DNA from: Lachnospiraceae bacterium
Lineage (GTDB): Bacteria > Bacillota > Clostridia > Lachnospirales > Lachnospiraceae
NCBI GenBank assembly: GCA_004557975.1
Contig: SFEV01000002.1
Coordinates: 62,001-126,000 of the forward strand
DNA length: 64,000 bases
Direction: 5' to 3'
The notes beneath the pieces are model-generated. The model worked only from the letters and a program-made list of their open reading frames with translations, was not told the DNA's origin and made no database searches. Shown one piece after another: positions 24,795-33,983 of the stretch. The position numbers were made by a program, and so were the translations under genes. The first letter of the stretch is position 1, and each line of letters opens with the position of its first letter.

Positions 24795-25445
24795 TTATTC
24801 CCTGCTGTTTTTCTCCACATACCTGATAATTTCTTCTGCTTCCTCCTGCGTCTCTGTCTCTGTATGAATATACAGTCCCTTCGCAGAAAGTCCCTCCAGA
24901 AGAAGCGGAACATCGGATGGCGGTGCCATAATAATCAGCCCTTTTCCGGCAACCTGGATTCTCTGCAGAACCGGCATGTAATGTGATGCTGACGGCTGTC
25001 CTGCCACGATGAGCCACATCCTTCAGCCATCTGAAAATCTCATCCTCATCAAATCCGGTACAGATGCGCGCCGGATCCGGCTTCCAGGAAAAGATGGCTT
25101 TCTGTCCGATGTTCTCTACAGCCATGGGAATATCGGACCAGGGGCTTACACTGAGTCTTCTGACGTTCGTGATATTTCTGTATATCGCATCATACTTTCC
25201 GTCGAGAGGCTCACAGCAGCCATAACAGCCGAAACCGAACAGATTCAGGCCGATTTTCTGATTCATAATGGCAAATTCCTCGAACATCTCAGGAGAAACA
25301 CCGCTGAATTCCTGAACATCCGCAAATCCCCACATATCCTTCAGTACAATATCCTCGTCCTTTTTCTGTGGGGCATTGGAATAGCCGAGTCCGCCGGAGC
25401 CTGTGTAGATATTCTTTCTGTTCTCGAAGAGACGATGCTCCGCAT
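24795..25445 (-). pseudogene. Uroporphyrinogen-decarboxylase-like gene, broken
   Basis: A start codon at 25445 with AGGGAGG ahead is in the wrong frame for what follows. The homologous frame opens a few codons later: LFENRKNIYTGSGGLGYSN, then FGFGCYGCCEPLDGKYDAIY and SVSPWSDIPMAVENIGQKAI, which reads like the UroD-like methyltransferase relatives found in clostridial operons. Near 25010-25030 the frame shifts again and the remaining 75 residues (AGQPSASHYMPVLQRIQVAG to VEKNSRE) are read in another frame. Lost pieces are the N-terminus and at least one internal segment. It is the last gene of a decayed sugar operon. The UroD-like call is moderate; the last part could belong to a different gene. 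Confidence 0.6.
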
Positions 25446-25490
25446 AAAAGCACCCTCCCTGTCAGTTTTTCACATCTGCAGCCCTGCCGG

Positions 25491-26183
25491 TTATCCGAAC
25501 AGGAAAAGTCCTGTTCTGCGCTCCGGCTGCTTCTCTTCTTTTTTATATGCGCATCTGACCACTGCGTCCTGAATCAGCATATTCTCCAGGCGCTCGACGC
25601 ATTCATACCGCGATACCATCTCTGCGTGCACTTCATCGATACTGCATCCGCAGATGCTGTCGTGAGGATGATTTTCCAGAATCTTTTTCCGGATATAATC
25701 CTGATACCCTCTGGCATCCCACTTGCCTCCACACAGCTTCTCAATGGCCAGCACAGGCTCCAGATACCGTTCCATCCTGTTCTGGACCGCATCGTTTTTC
25801 TGCTTCAGATACATCCGTGTCGACAGTGTACCACCCAGAAGCATGGAACGTTCTCCGGAACGGAGTTCTCCCGTAAAGGATGCAAGGCTTCCCAGTTTGC
25901 CTCTGAGCTCTTCCACAATCTGCGGCATCTGTGCAGGATGTCCAAAGGAATCCGGCAGATACGCCGTCTCCATCTTCGTTCCTGCTCCCGCCACGATTTC
26001 CGTGCCCTTCAGATAGTTTCTGATATGGGATTCTCCGCTGATGAGAAGTTCATCCGGAAGAATATACCACGGTCCGCAGATGATTTTTCCTGATTTCAGG
26101 GCTGCAAACAGTTTTTCTCTGTTATACGGTTTGATTTCCAGATAGTCTTCAATGACAATTGTCTGTCCGTCCAGCATAAAGGA
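25491..26183 (-). pseudogene. Alpha-mannosidase (GH38) fragment
   Basis: About 228 residues from the middle of a GH38 alpha-mannosidase. The nucleophile motif YLPDSFGHPAQMPQI and the metal-binding NHPHDSICGCSIDEVHAEM are both present, as is LEIKPYNREKLFAALKSGKI. The N-terminal metal-site region is missing, replaced by permease sequence from the upstream gene, and the C-terminal two thirds are missing, the frame ending at 25491. Intact family members are near 800-1000 residues. The remaining piece has no stop codons, so it decayed by deletion rather than by point mutation. Confidence 0.82.
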
Positions 26184-26582
26184 ACTTGTTCATCATAACA
26201 TAAAGCGGTACAATCAGCACACTGGAGGGAGCATTTTCGTCACAAGAAGAAATACCATCAGCGGCTTATTGGCCTTAAACCGGTATCTTGAAAATCCATA
26301 TGCGGCCAGCACAGAAAGGAACCCAGCAATTACCACTGCCGAAGCACTGATGATAAAGGAGTTGCGGAAACCGATGGGCATCAGTGTCTCAAACAGTACT
26401 TTTTTGTAGTGCTCCAGCGTACCGCTCACAATATACCACTGGGGCGGATAGACAAACATGTCTTCCGTGTGCTTGAAGGATGTAATAAATACCCAGTAAA
26501 TCGGAACCAGGAAGATCAGAATCACGAGCACTGACACTGCATATAAGCATATCTTACGAGTCGTTTTTTTCACTTTTCTCAT
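26184..26582 (-). pseudogene. Sugar ABC permease (MalG-like), truncated and frameshifted
   Basis: The N-terminal part of a CUT1 permease: MRKVKKTTRKICLYAVSVLV, then VPIYWVFITSFKHTEDMF. After KMLPPV near 26214 the frame shifts by one base; the other frame continues as SVLIVPLYVMMNK, which is clearly permease sequence. It then runs straight into the alpha-mannosidase fragment at about 26183. The ribosome site GGGGGGA is intact. About half of the protein, including the EAA loop, is missing. Confidence 0.8.
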
Positions 26583-26588
26583 ACGTCA

Positions 26589-26867
26589 TTATCCCCCCCT
26601 GAACACGAACATGTAGATCAGCGTAAGAACAAAGCTGATCAGCAGCATGATAACACTCGTTCTTCCAAGACCTGACAGAAATCTCTTTTTATGGAACAGA
26701 TATGCCAGTGCAAAACCTGTAACAAACTGCCCCATTCTCAGCAGGTTCATATCTGTCACACTGATATAGAAAGAATACAAAAACGGATAGATTGTAAACA
26801 CCAGAATCCAGAGCAGCGCCGGCATTATGAAAACAAGATATATATGTTTTCTCAAAAATTTTCTCAT
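26589..26867 (-). pseudogene. Sugar ABC permease (MalF-like), internally deleted
   Basis: A 92-residue remnant of a roughly 290-residue permease. The start MRKFLRKHIYLVFIMPALLW and YPFLYSFYISVTDMN are the normal N-terminus. The text then jumps to FVTGFALAYLFHKKRFLSGL, a segment from the middle, and from there to ISFVLTLIYMFVFRGG, the usual C-terminal helix. The frame stays open across both joins, so two in-frame deletions are the simplest reading. GAGG precedes the ATG at 26867. Confidence 0.75.
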
Positions 26868-26888
26868 GTCACACCTCACATCTTAACG

Positions 26889-26922
26889 AAAAGGGGCTGT
26901 CACAGGTTTACGACAGCCCTCT
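26889..26922 (-). terminator. Terminator after the decayed binding-protein gene
   Basis: GGGCTGTC and GACAGCCC form a perfect 8-bp stem with a 10-nt loop, followed by CUUUU on the minus strand. It lies between the binding-protein and permease remnants, as in intact sugar operons. Confidence 0.75.
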
Positions 26923-26934
26923 TAATTATCAGAG

Positions 26935-27681
26935 TTACTTCATCATATCATCGGCAGATTTCTGGGCCTTTTCCGCTTCCTCTTTGATAACGCCTGCAAG
27001 ATCTTCTTCTCCTGTAGCCGCACTCTGAATGATTTCCTTGAAGGATTCATCCACTGCACTGTAGAATACGACTCCGTCACGTGCTTTTCCGCCATACAGA
27101 CCCTGTGAATATGCCTGCCATACCGGATCGTTCTTGAACTCATCCTGCTCATATACTGAAAGAAGAGTACTCATCTGTCCGATTCTCGTAAACAGCGTCT
27201 GCACTTCGATGCTTCTGTAGAAATCCATGAAGTTCCATGCCAGCTCCTGCTGCTCCGGATTCTGTGTAAACATTGAGATGTTCCATCCGCCTGCTGTTGT
27301 ACACGGCTCATGTCCCGGAACTGCCGGAATATCAGTGATACCGATCTTGGAGATAAACTCTTCTCCGCCGGAATCCTTCATCAGCGGATAATGCCAGTTT
27401 CCAAGGATAGCCATAGCCGTCTGTCCGCCTACGAAGTTTGCTTCCACATCATTGAATGTTACAGATGCGATATCCTCAGCAACAACCTGCTCATTGATCA
27501 GTGTCTGAATAAACTCTGCTGTATCAAGCATTGCCTCGAATCTCTCTCCCTCTCCGAAAATAACCTTCGAATCGCCGTCTGTCAGCTCTGTGCCATGTCC
27601 CCAGAACCACGGAAGCAGTGTACAGGAAGTAACAGCATCCGGTACCGTCGTACCGACACTGTAGCAAATAATTTCAGACAT
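26935..27681 (-). pseudogene. Sugar ABC binding protein, N-terminal half missing
   Basis: About 248 residues matching the C-terminal half of a CUT1 binding protein (LPWFWGHGTELTDGDSKVIF, FVGGQTAMAILGNWHYPLMK, TTAGGWNISMFTQNPEQQEL). There is no signal peptide, no lipobox and no ribosome site before the first ATG at 27681, and the expected first 180-200 residues are absent. Deletion has reached the region next to the divergent lacI-type gene, removing the 5' end and probably the promoter. The remaining frame is open to its natural end SADDMMK. Confidence 0.8.
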
Positions 27682-27723
27682 GTTTGTAACATTTCAACTT
27701 TCACGGACGAAAAATCCGCAAAT

Positions 27724-27749
27724 TAAACCGTTTATTATGGTTTATTATG
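27724..27749. promoter_or_regulatory. Operator-like sequences upstream of the LacI-type gene
   Basis: TAAACCGTTTA (27724-27734) is a near-palindrome with the central CG usual for LacI-family operators, and TTTATTATG is directly repeated at 27731 and 27741. They lie between the regulator and the dead operon it presumably controlled. Confidence 0.4.
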
Positions 27750-27759
27750 CATCCTGCTC

Positions 27760-27788
27760 TTGCTTTCCAATGGCAGATTTGATACAAT
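27760..27788 (+). promoter_or_regulatory. Promoter of the LacI-type regulator
   Basis: TTGCTT (27760-27765), 17-bp spacer, TACAAT (27783-27788), 28 bp before the start codon. Confidence 0.6.
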
Positions 27789-27816
27789 GTAACAAAATTG
27801 ATCAGGGGAGTTCACA

Positions 27817-28887
27817 ATGACTACTTCAGAAATAGCAGAAAAACTCGGAATTTCGAGAGGTACCGTAAGCAGGGTACTGAATAATCATCCAAATGTAAAA
27901 GAAGAGACGCGCCAGAAAGTTCTGGCGGCGATCAGGGAAATGAACTACGTGCCGAACGAGACTGCTCGCACGCTCATCATGAAAAAGATATACCGCATTG
28001 CCGTCATCGTTTTCTCACAGCCGGCATTTTTCTGGGCACAGGTGGAAAACGGTGTAAACACAGCCCGCAGCGATCTGTCCTCCCAGGGTGTCGTTGTGGA
28101 TTATTTCGTCACGGATATTCTGAAGCCGGAGCAGCAGCTGGAGCTGATTCAGACACTGCCCGGACAGGGCTACCACGGAATTGTCATCGCGCCGAATGAC
28201 CCTCAGATGCTGGCAAACGAGATTGACAAGCTCTCAGACAACGGATTCCCTGTGGTCATCATCAATGTGGAGATACCGACTGCCAATCAGCTCTGTTATA
28301 TAGGCTGCGATTACATTCAGTCCGGAATCCTGGCCGGGGAACTGTTTTCCAGATTTCTTTCAGTAGAATCCGATATACTCATTCTTACGCTCAAGGACCC
28401 GGTACACGCCATAGAGCAGAGGATCACCGGTCTGCGCAAAGAGCTTTCCCGCCACGATCACCTGAATATAGCCCGGATCGAACGGTTCAGGCGTGACAGC
28501 TCCGATGTCTATGACAGACTTGTCAGCATGCTCTCCTGTTCTCCCGAGTATCAGGGGATTTATGTCAGCTTCGATGCGCTGGTTCAGACGGTTGCCGCAG
28601 TTTCCCACCTGAATCTCAATCCTGTTCCCGTAATCATAGGCTACGATCTGAGCGAAGAAATCTGCACCCACCTGAAAAACCGTAAAATTGCAGCGACAAT
28701 CTGTCACGAACCCTTCAATCAGGGATACTTTGCAGTCAAGATACTGCACCGTTTTCTCTCCAAAGGGATCGCTCCATCCAGCTCTCTCATCTACAACAAG
28801 CTTGAGGTAGTCATGGCTTCCAACGCCAAATACTATCTGAATGAACCGCTGAGAACTGAAATGTTTCAAATGACAGAGACAGTATAA
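27817..28887 (+). CDS. LacI-family transcriptional regulator
   Basis: A 356-residue regulator. The N-terminal helix-turn-helix reads MTTSEIAEKLGISRGTVSRV with the hinge helix NYVPNETARTL, followed by a sugar-binding-type effector domain (about 60-330; IAVIVFSQPAFFWAQVENGV). The TTSEIAEKLGISRGTVSR head is somewhat shorter than in LacI itself. The ATG follows AGGGGAG. It is divergent from the dead sugar operon at 24795-27681 and was probably its regulator; the gene itself looks intact. Another intact regulator gene follows 51 bp downstream. Confidence 0.9.
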   Translation: MTTSEIAEKLGISRGTVSRVLNNHPNVKEETRQKVLAAIREMNYVPNETARTLIMKKIYRIAVIVFSQPAFFWAQVENGVNTARSDLSSQGVVVDYFVTDILKPEQQLELIQTLPGQGYHGIVIAPNDPQMLANEIDKLSDNGFPVVIINVEIPTANQLCYIGCDYIQSGILAGELFSRFLSVESDILILTLKDPVHAIEQRITGLRKELSRHDHLNIARIERFRRDSSDVYDRLVSMLSCSPEYQGIYVSFDALVQTVAAVSHLNLNPVPVIIGYDLSEEICTHLKNRKIAATICHEPFNQGYFAVKILHRFLSKGIAPSSSLIYNKLEVVMASNAKYYLNEPLRTEMFQMTETV

Positions 28888-28938
28888 AACAAGTGATATC
28901 ACAGAGCATATCAAGACAGACACACAGAGGAAACGATT

Positions 28939-30195
28939 ATGAATGCTCCATATCTTTATGAATATATAGACCGTAACCGCCTCCACGAAATGCTGGATTC
29001 ATTTCAGGCATGCGTGGATATTCCCGTTCAGGTCATTGACACAGAGGGCAGAATTCTGGAAGCCTACGGGGAGACCACTGTTTTCTGCCAGACTTTTAAA
29101 AAGCACCTTGCAGACGGTGAATCCTGCGAGCGTCTTCACATTAAAGCAAGCAGACGCGCCATCGATCTGGGGGAGACGTATATTTTTTCCTGCCATGCGA
29201 ATCTGAACCACATTGTGTTTCCGCTTATGAAAAAAAACATACTGTTCGGGGCGATTCTGGCAGGGCCTTTCCTGATGGATACCCCGGACGCTCTTCTGAT
29301 CTCTGATATTGCCCGGCACTACACGATTCCCACGGAGTCACTGCTCGACATGTATGAGGAATCCAGTTCCATCAAGGTGATACCGCCCGCCAAGGTCACA
29401 AAGATCAGCAAGCTGCTTTATTATCTCTTCGCAAACCTGATCGCTGACAGCCGTCAGCAGTTTGAGGAAAATCAGGGGAAGCTGTATCAGCAGTCCAGGA
29501 TCAACGAAACCATACAGAAATACAAATCCTACGGCATAGAACCGAAAACCTCATATCCTTATGAGAAAGAAAAAGAACTTCTCACAAAGGTAAAGACGGG
29601 AAACGTCCAGGAAGCCCGCGGTGTACTGAATGATCTTCTCGGATACGTATTTTTTGCAGAAAAGCACAACAGTCTGGAGGTGGTGAAAGCCCGCTCCATC
29701 GAGTTGTGCTCTCTGCTGTCCCGCGCTGCCATTGAGGGTGGTGCCCCCACAGACAGTATTCTGAAAGTCAATAACCAGTACCTGCGCACTCTGCAGCAAA
29801 TAAACACCCTGGACAAGCTCTGTTATAAGCTGCAGGAAATTGTCGAGGTATTCACAGAGGATATGTTCAATTATATTCCTGACAAAAACAGTGATATTAT
29901 CCGAAAGGCGATCTCATATATTTCCCAGAATTATAATACAAATCTGACTCTGGAAGAGGTAGCAGGTCTGGTCCACCTGAATCCTGCCTACTTTTCTTCA
30001 CTGTTCAAACAGAGTACCGGTTCTTCTTTCAAGGAGTACCTGAATATTGTCCGGATCGAGGAAAGCAAGCGGCTTCTGGCCAATACGGATTACTCGATCA
30101 TAGACATTGCCATTGCCGTCGGATTCGACAACCAGAGCTACTTCTCGAAAGTATTCAAAAAACATACAGGGCTTACACCGAAGCAGTACAGGTAA
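28939..30195 (+). CDS. AraC-family regulator with PocR sensory domain
   Basis: A 418-residue regulator. Residues 10-175 are a PocR-type ligand-sensing domain, with the conserved Cys residues in TTVFCQTFKKHLADGESCER and FSCHANLNHIVFPLMKKN. The middle part is helical. Residues about 318-418 are a two-helix-turn-helix AraC/XylS DNA-binding domain: YNTNLTLEEVAGLVHLNPAY with FSSLFKQSTGSSFKEYL, then DIAIAVGFDNQSYFSKVFKK and HTGLTPKQYR. ATG follows GAGGAAACG. It is co-directional with the LacI-type gene. PocR domains sense small molecules such as diols in the prototype; the ligand here is unknown. Confidence 0.9.
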   Translation: MNAPYLYEYIDRNRLHEMLDSFQACVDIPVQVIDTEGRILEAYGETTVFCQTFKKHLADGESCERLHIKASRRAIDLGETYIFSCHANLNHIVFPLMKKNILFGAILAGPFLMDTPDALLISDIARHYTIPTESLLDMYEESSSIKVIPPAKVTKISKLLYYLFANLIADSRQQFEENQGKLYQQSRINETIQKYKSYGIEPKTSYPYEKEKELLTKVKTGNVQEARGVLNDLLGYVFFAEKHNSLEVVKARSIELCSLLSRAAIEGGAPTDSILKVNNQYLRTLQQINTLDKLCYKLQEIVEVFTEDMFNYIPDKNSDIIRKAISYISQNYNTNLTLEEVAGLVHLNPAYFSSLFKQSTGSSFKEYLNIVRIEESKRLLANTDYSIIDIAIAVGFDNQSYFSKVFKKHTGLTPKQYR

Positions 30196-30267
30196 TTTCC
30201 ACAATCCCTTCTTATCTTAACTGAAACAAAATCAGTTGAAATACCGCCAAAGGTATGTACTGACGGC

Positions 30268-30306
30268 TGGCTGCGCCATAGTACTGCCAGCACTCCGGCG
30301 CAGCCA
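30268..30306. terminator. Inverted repeat between convergent genes
   Basis: TGGCTGCGCC (30268-30277) and GGCGCAGCCA (30297-30306) form a perfect 10-bp stem between the AraC-type and SNF2 gene ends. There is no U-run next to it, so a terminator role is possible but not certain. Confidence 0.45.
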
Positions 30307-30363
30307 CCTGCATTACAACTATGAAGTTTTACAGTTACTATGATTATTGATGATAAAAATCTT

Positions 30364-33300
30364 TTATACCTCCAGCAGCTCCAGAATCTCCTCCCTGCTC
30401 ATGGTTCCCAGGCTTCCCGTCTCTCCACTCATCACCTGGTCCGCAAGGTTTTTCTTGGTCTCCTGAAGCCTCTGTATTTTTTCTTCGATGGTGTGTCTGG
30501 CGATCAGCTTATAGACTGTCACCTTTTTCGTCTGGCCGATCCGGTGGGCGCGGTCCGTGGCCTGATTCTGGGCTGCCAGGTTCCACCACGGGTCATAGTG
30601 GATGACCACATCAGCGCCCGTGAGATTCAGTCCCACGCCGCCTGCCTTCAGAGAAATCAAAAATACAGGCACATCCCCTTCATTGAAGCTCCTCACCAGC
30701 TCCAGACGTTTCTCCTTGGAGGTGGCCCCGGTGATGGTGAAATACGGAATTTTCGATTCATCCAGTTTCTTCTGAAGAATCTCCAGCATGGAGGTAAACT
30801 GGGAGAATACCAGCATTCTGTGGCCGCCGTCCATGGCGCTCTGTATGAGATCGAGGCACGCCTCCAGCTTGGCAGTCTCCCCTTTATAATTTTCAAAGCA
30901 CAGCGACGGGTCGCAGCATATCTGCCGCAGTCTCGTCAGCTCCGCCAGAATCTGCAGTTTATTTTTGTTGAATTCTTCTGCGTTCTGCCTGCCAAGCTGT
31001 TCCTTCATATGCAGAACCTGCCCGTCATACACGGTCTGCTGCACATTTCCGAGACGGACATACCGGTATTCCTCCAGTTTATCCGGAAGATCCTTCAGCA
31101 CATCCTCCTTGAGTCTGCGGAGAATAAACGGGCCCACCATTTTCTGCAGACGTTTCATCGCCTTTTCGTCGTTATTCTTTACAATCGGAGTCTCGATTTC
31201 CCGCTTAAACACATCATAGCCATACAGGAATCCCGGCATCAGATAATCAAATATACTCCACAGCTCACTGAGCCTGTTCTCAATCGGTGTTCCTGTCAAT
31301 GCGTAGCGAATTCTGCTGTGTATCACTTTTACAGCCTTTGCAGCCGCAGTGGTATGGTTCTTGATATACTGAGCCTCATCTATGATTTCATAAGAAAACT
31401 GCTTGTCCTCATACAGCACGATATCCCGTTTCAGAAGATCATAGGAGGTCACAAGCACATCGGCCTGCTGATACGCCTCTATCTTCTGCTGTCTTTCCTC
31501 CTGGGTCCCCGTGACCAGAGAAACGGACAGGTTCGGGGCAAATCGCTCGAATTCGGCACCCCAGTTGAACACGAGAGAGGCGGGCGTCACCACCAGAGAC
31601 GTTCCCTGCTTCCCTTCTTCCTTTGCCGCAAGGATGACTGCGATGACCTGCAGCGTCTTGCCAAGGCCCATATCGTCGGCCAGAATTCCTCCGAACTGCC
31701 ATGCTTCCAGCGTCCGGAGCCATTTATACCCGTCCTTCTGATATTTTCTCATGATCCCGGACAGGCTGGCGGGCTCCTCAAAATCGGCATCCCGGACCGT
31801 CTTAAAGCCTTTCACCACTTCCCTGAACCGGCTGTCACGGCTGCTGCGGACACTGTCATTCTCCTCAAGAAGCTTATCGAGATACAAGGTACGGTACATC
31901 GGCAGCTTCATTTTCCCTTTGAGCAGTTCTCTGTCCTTCAGATTCATGGCTTCGGAAAGCTCAGCCAGCATTTCCAGAGACGGTTCCTCCAGATCCACGA
32001 AGGCTCCGTTTTTCAGGCGGTAATATTTTTTCTTTGTGCGGTAGCTTTTCAGTATGTCGAGAAGCTCATCCGCAGGAATATCCTCCGTGGCAATATCCAG
32101 CTCCAGAAGCCCGGAGGAGAGAGAAACGCCCACCGAAACCTTTGCCCGGTTCACGGTGTGATACCCAAGAAAGCGCCTGGTGCAGCGAACCTCTCCCAGT
32201 TCCATCAGTTTCTCCGTTCCGTTTTTCATCAGCTGGTAAATGCGTGCTTCATCTCTGCCGCAGCGAAGCTCTTCTTTTTCCATGTCGAGCTCCGGAAGCC
32301 ACTGCATGGTATAGTAGAGAATTTCTTCCTCCTTTGATGTATCGCGGAATGGCTCCCGCCCCGCGATCTTATTTTCAAACAGAGCATCCAGAACGGAGAC
32401 TTCCTTATCCCCGTACCAGGCAAACACCCTGCATACCGCATCATCTTCCTCTGCGTCCAGATAGAACAGAAAACGCGGCTCCGGCAGCACATAGGAGCGG
32501 AATTTCTCCGGCTGCGTCTCTGTGATATCCGCAATCTCCCGAAGCTTCGGCACCACGCGGCTGTAGAATTCAGATATGCGGTTTCGTCCCACACGGAAAA
32601 AAAATCTGTCTTCGGATGCCAGTTCTGCCAGCGGCTCCACCTTTTCCAGGAAGCTTTTGTCCACTCTGTTCAGGTGATTTTCATTAATATAATACGCCGC
32701 ATCCGTCCCGTAATACAGGTCAGGCAGGTTTCCCTCCACCTTCAGTCCGTGAAACTCCCGGTCTCCCATAATCATATCCTCTGAAATGCGCAGGGACACC
32801 CTGGGATTTCTTTCCGCACAGGACAGAGTTCCTTTTACCTTTCCCTCTGCATCCTTGTCCTCAAAATCAATCGTATCCCTGCCAAGCCGCTCATAGAATT
32901 CATCCAGTCTCCATCCGAAAAGCTCCAGGGAACTGCCTGTGCTCTCTCTTGTGTTTCCGTAATAATTTCTCGATTCACGCAGTCTCTGCTGAAATTCCAT
33001 TTCCTCCCTGACAATCTGATTGATAAAACGGATCCAGTTTTTTCCGCTGTCTGTAAAATTACTCAGGGCATGATTGATCTCTGTACTGCTTCCGTATATA
33101 TCTGTGGATGAGGTCCTGACATTTTCGCAGAACACATCAAGCTTTTTTATGACAAACAGTTTATTTTCCCCGACTTTGAAGGAGACGGAAAGCTTCCCGT
33201 CCTTCCTCGTCAGACGCGGCACAAGCCGGAGGCTCTCATCTCTTCCGGTCGAATCCGCCATGACCGCGACTACGCGTTTTTCCTCAAAAGCATCCAGCAG

Positions 33301-33918
33301 TCTCTGACCTCCCATATCAGTGGAATCCCCGATATTATGGCTCTTCAGAAACTCTTCCAGAAGCTTCAGCGCACCTGCTTTATATGGACAGTCTGTTTTT
33401 TTCGGATTATACCGTGAAAAATAATCCGCATTGCAGCGCCTGCAGCCGCACTCGAATCCGTTAACCTCTTTCCTGGAGAATATCACTCTTATGGGAAATT
33501 CCCGGTTTCCTTCCTTTCCGACAGCATCCATCTGGCCTTTTCTTTCGCTGTTTCTGCCGTCAAATCCGGATATGGTCCTCTTCAGCTGAATTTTCCCCTG
33601 GCTGCAGAGACGCTCACCCTCCTGCGTAATTTTCTGCGGCACTGTGACAGATCTGCGGATGCGGGAACCATCGAAATACCGGTAAGCTTCCAGAGCCTGG
33701 AAATCACTGCCGGTTCCGGAATCCTCCGCAGCTGTCCCATCCTCCCATGAGCCTCCCAGCAGCTCGTACTCCGTCTTTCGCTTTTCCCGTTCCTGCTTCC
33801 GTGCTTCCTCTGCCGCCTGCCTTTCCTTCTCAGCGCGCAGCATTTTTTCCCGGAGACGCCGAAGCTCCTCCTCCTGGCGCCGCTTCCCCTGCAGCCGACG
33901 TTTTTCTTCTGCTTTCAA
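30364..33918 (-). CDS. SNF2-family helicase-like ATPase
   Basis: A 1184-residue Swi2/Snf2 ATPase. An N-terminal charged, probably coiled-coil stretch (1-50) is followed by an atypical SWIM-like Cys cluster (FECGCRRC...DCPYKAGAL, about 155-185) and a long middle region. The helicase motor follows: motif I GGILADDMGLGKTLQVIAV (near 735), motif II IIDEAQYIKNH, and motifs V-VI in GGVGLNLTGADVVIHYDPWW and NQATDRAHRIGQTKKVTVYK. The Walker B DEAQ form is common in bacterial SNF2 proteins. The start is a TTG at 33918 with GGAGG eight bases before it. It follows the phosphoesterase-rubrerythrin gene by 65 bp. Bacterial members act as DNA translocases; the partner is unknown. No methylase or nuclease gene is adjacent, so no defence system is claimed. 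Confidence 0.92.
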   Translation of the reverse strand: MKAEEKRRLQGKRRQEEELRRLREKMLRAEKERQAAEEARKQEREKRKTEYELLGGSWEDGTAAEDSGTGSDFQALEAYRYFDGSRIRRSVTVPQKITQEGERLCSQGKIQLKRTISGFDGRNSERKGQMDAVGKEGNREFPIRVIFSRKEVNGFECGCRRCNADYFSRYNPKKTDCPYKAGALKLLEEFLKSHNIGDSTDMGGQRLLDAFEEKRVVAVMADSTGRDESLRLVPRLTRKDGKLSVSFKVGENKLFVIKKLDVFCENVRTSSTDIYGSSTEINHALSNFTDSGKNWIRFINQIVREEMEFQQRLRESRNYYGNTRESTGSSLELFGWRLDEFYERLGRDTIDFEDKDAEGKVKGTLSCAERNPRVSLRISEDMIMGDREFHGLKVEGNLPDLYYGTDAAYYINENHLNRVDKSFLEKVEPLAELASEDRFFFRVGRNRISEFYSRVVPKLREIADITETQPEKFRSYVLPEPRFLFYLDAEEDDAVCRVFAWYGDKEVSVLDALFENKIAGREPFRDTSKEEEILYYTMQWLPELDMEKEELRCGRDEARIYQLMKNGTEKLMELGEVRCTRRFLGYHTVNRAKVSVGVSLSSGLLELDIATEDIPADELLDILKSYRTKKKYYRLKNGAFVDLEEPSLEMLAELSEAMNLKDRELLKGKMKLPMYRTLYLDKLLEENDSVRSSRDSRFREVVKGFKTVRDADFEEPASLSGIMRKYQKDGYKWLRTLEAWQFGGILADDMGLGKTLQVIAVILAAKEEGKQGTSLVVTPASLVFNWGAEFERFAPNLSVSLVTGTQEERQQKIEAYQQADVLVTSYDLLKRDIVLYEDKQFSYEIIDEAQYIKNHTTAAAKAVKVIHSRIRYALTGTPIENRLSELWSIFDYLMPGFLYGYDVFKREIETPIVKNNDEKAMKRLQKMVGPFILRRLKEDVLKDLPDKLEEYRYVRLGNVQQTVYDGQVLHMKEQLGRQNAEEFNKNKLQILAELTRLRQICCDPSLCFENYKGETAKLEACLDLIQSAMDGGHRMLVFSQFTSMLEILQKKLDESKIPYFTITGATSKEKRLELVRSFNEGDVPVFLISLKAGGVGLNLTGADVVIHYDPWWNLAAQNQATDRAHRIGQTKKVTVYKLIARHTIEEKIQRLQETKKNLADQVMSGETGSLGTMSREEILELLEV

Positions 33919-33983
33919 CTGTTTTTCCTCCGCCTGATATCAGTTTTTCTGTTATGTCTGTATTTTCCTGTTTTATCTGTTCA

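Noticed and set aside
30340..32337. 665-codon open frame on the plus strand
   Set aside because: It is antisense to the SNF2 gene, which has all helicase motifs in order; the plus-frame text is rich in His, Leu, Phe and Gln without recognisable domains or ribosome site.
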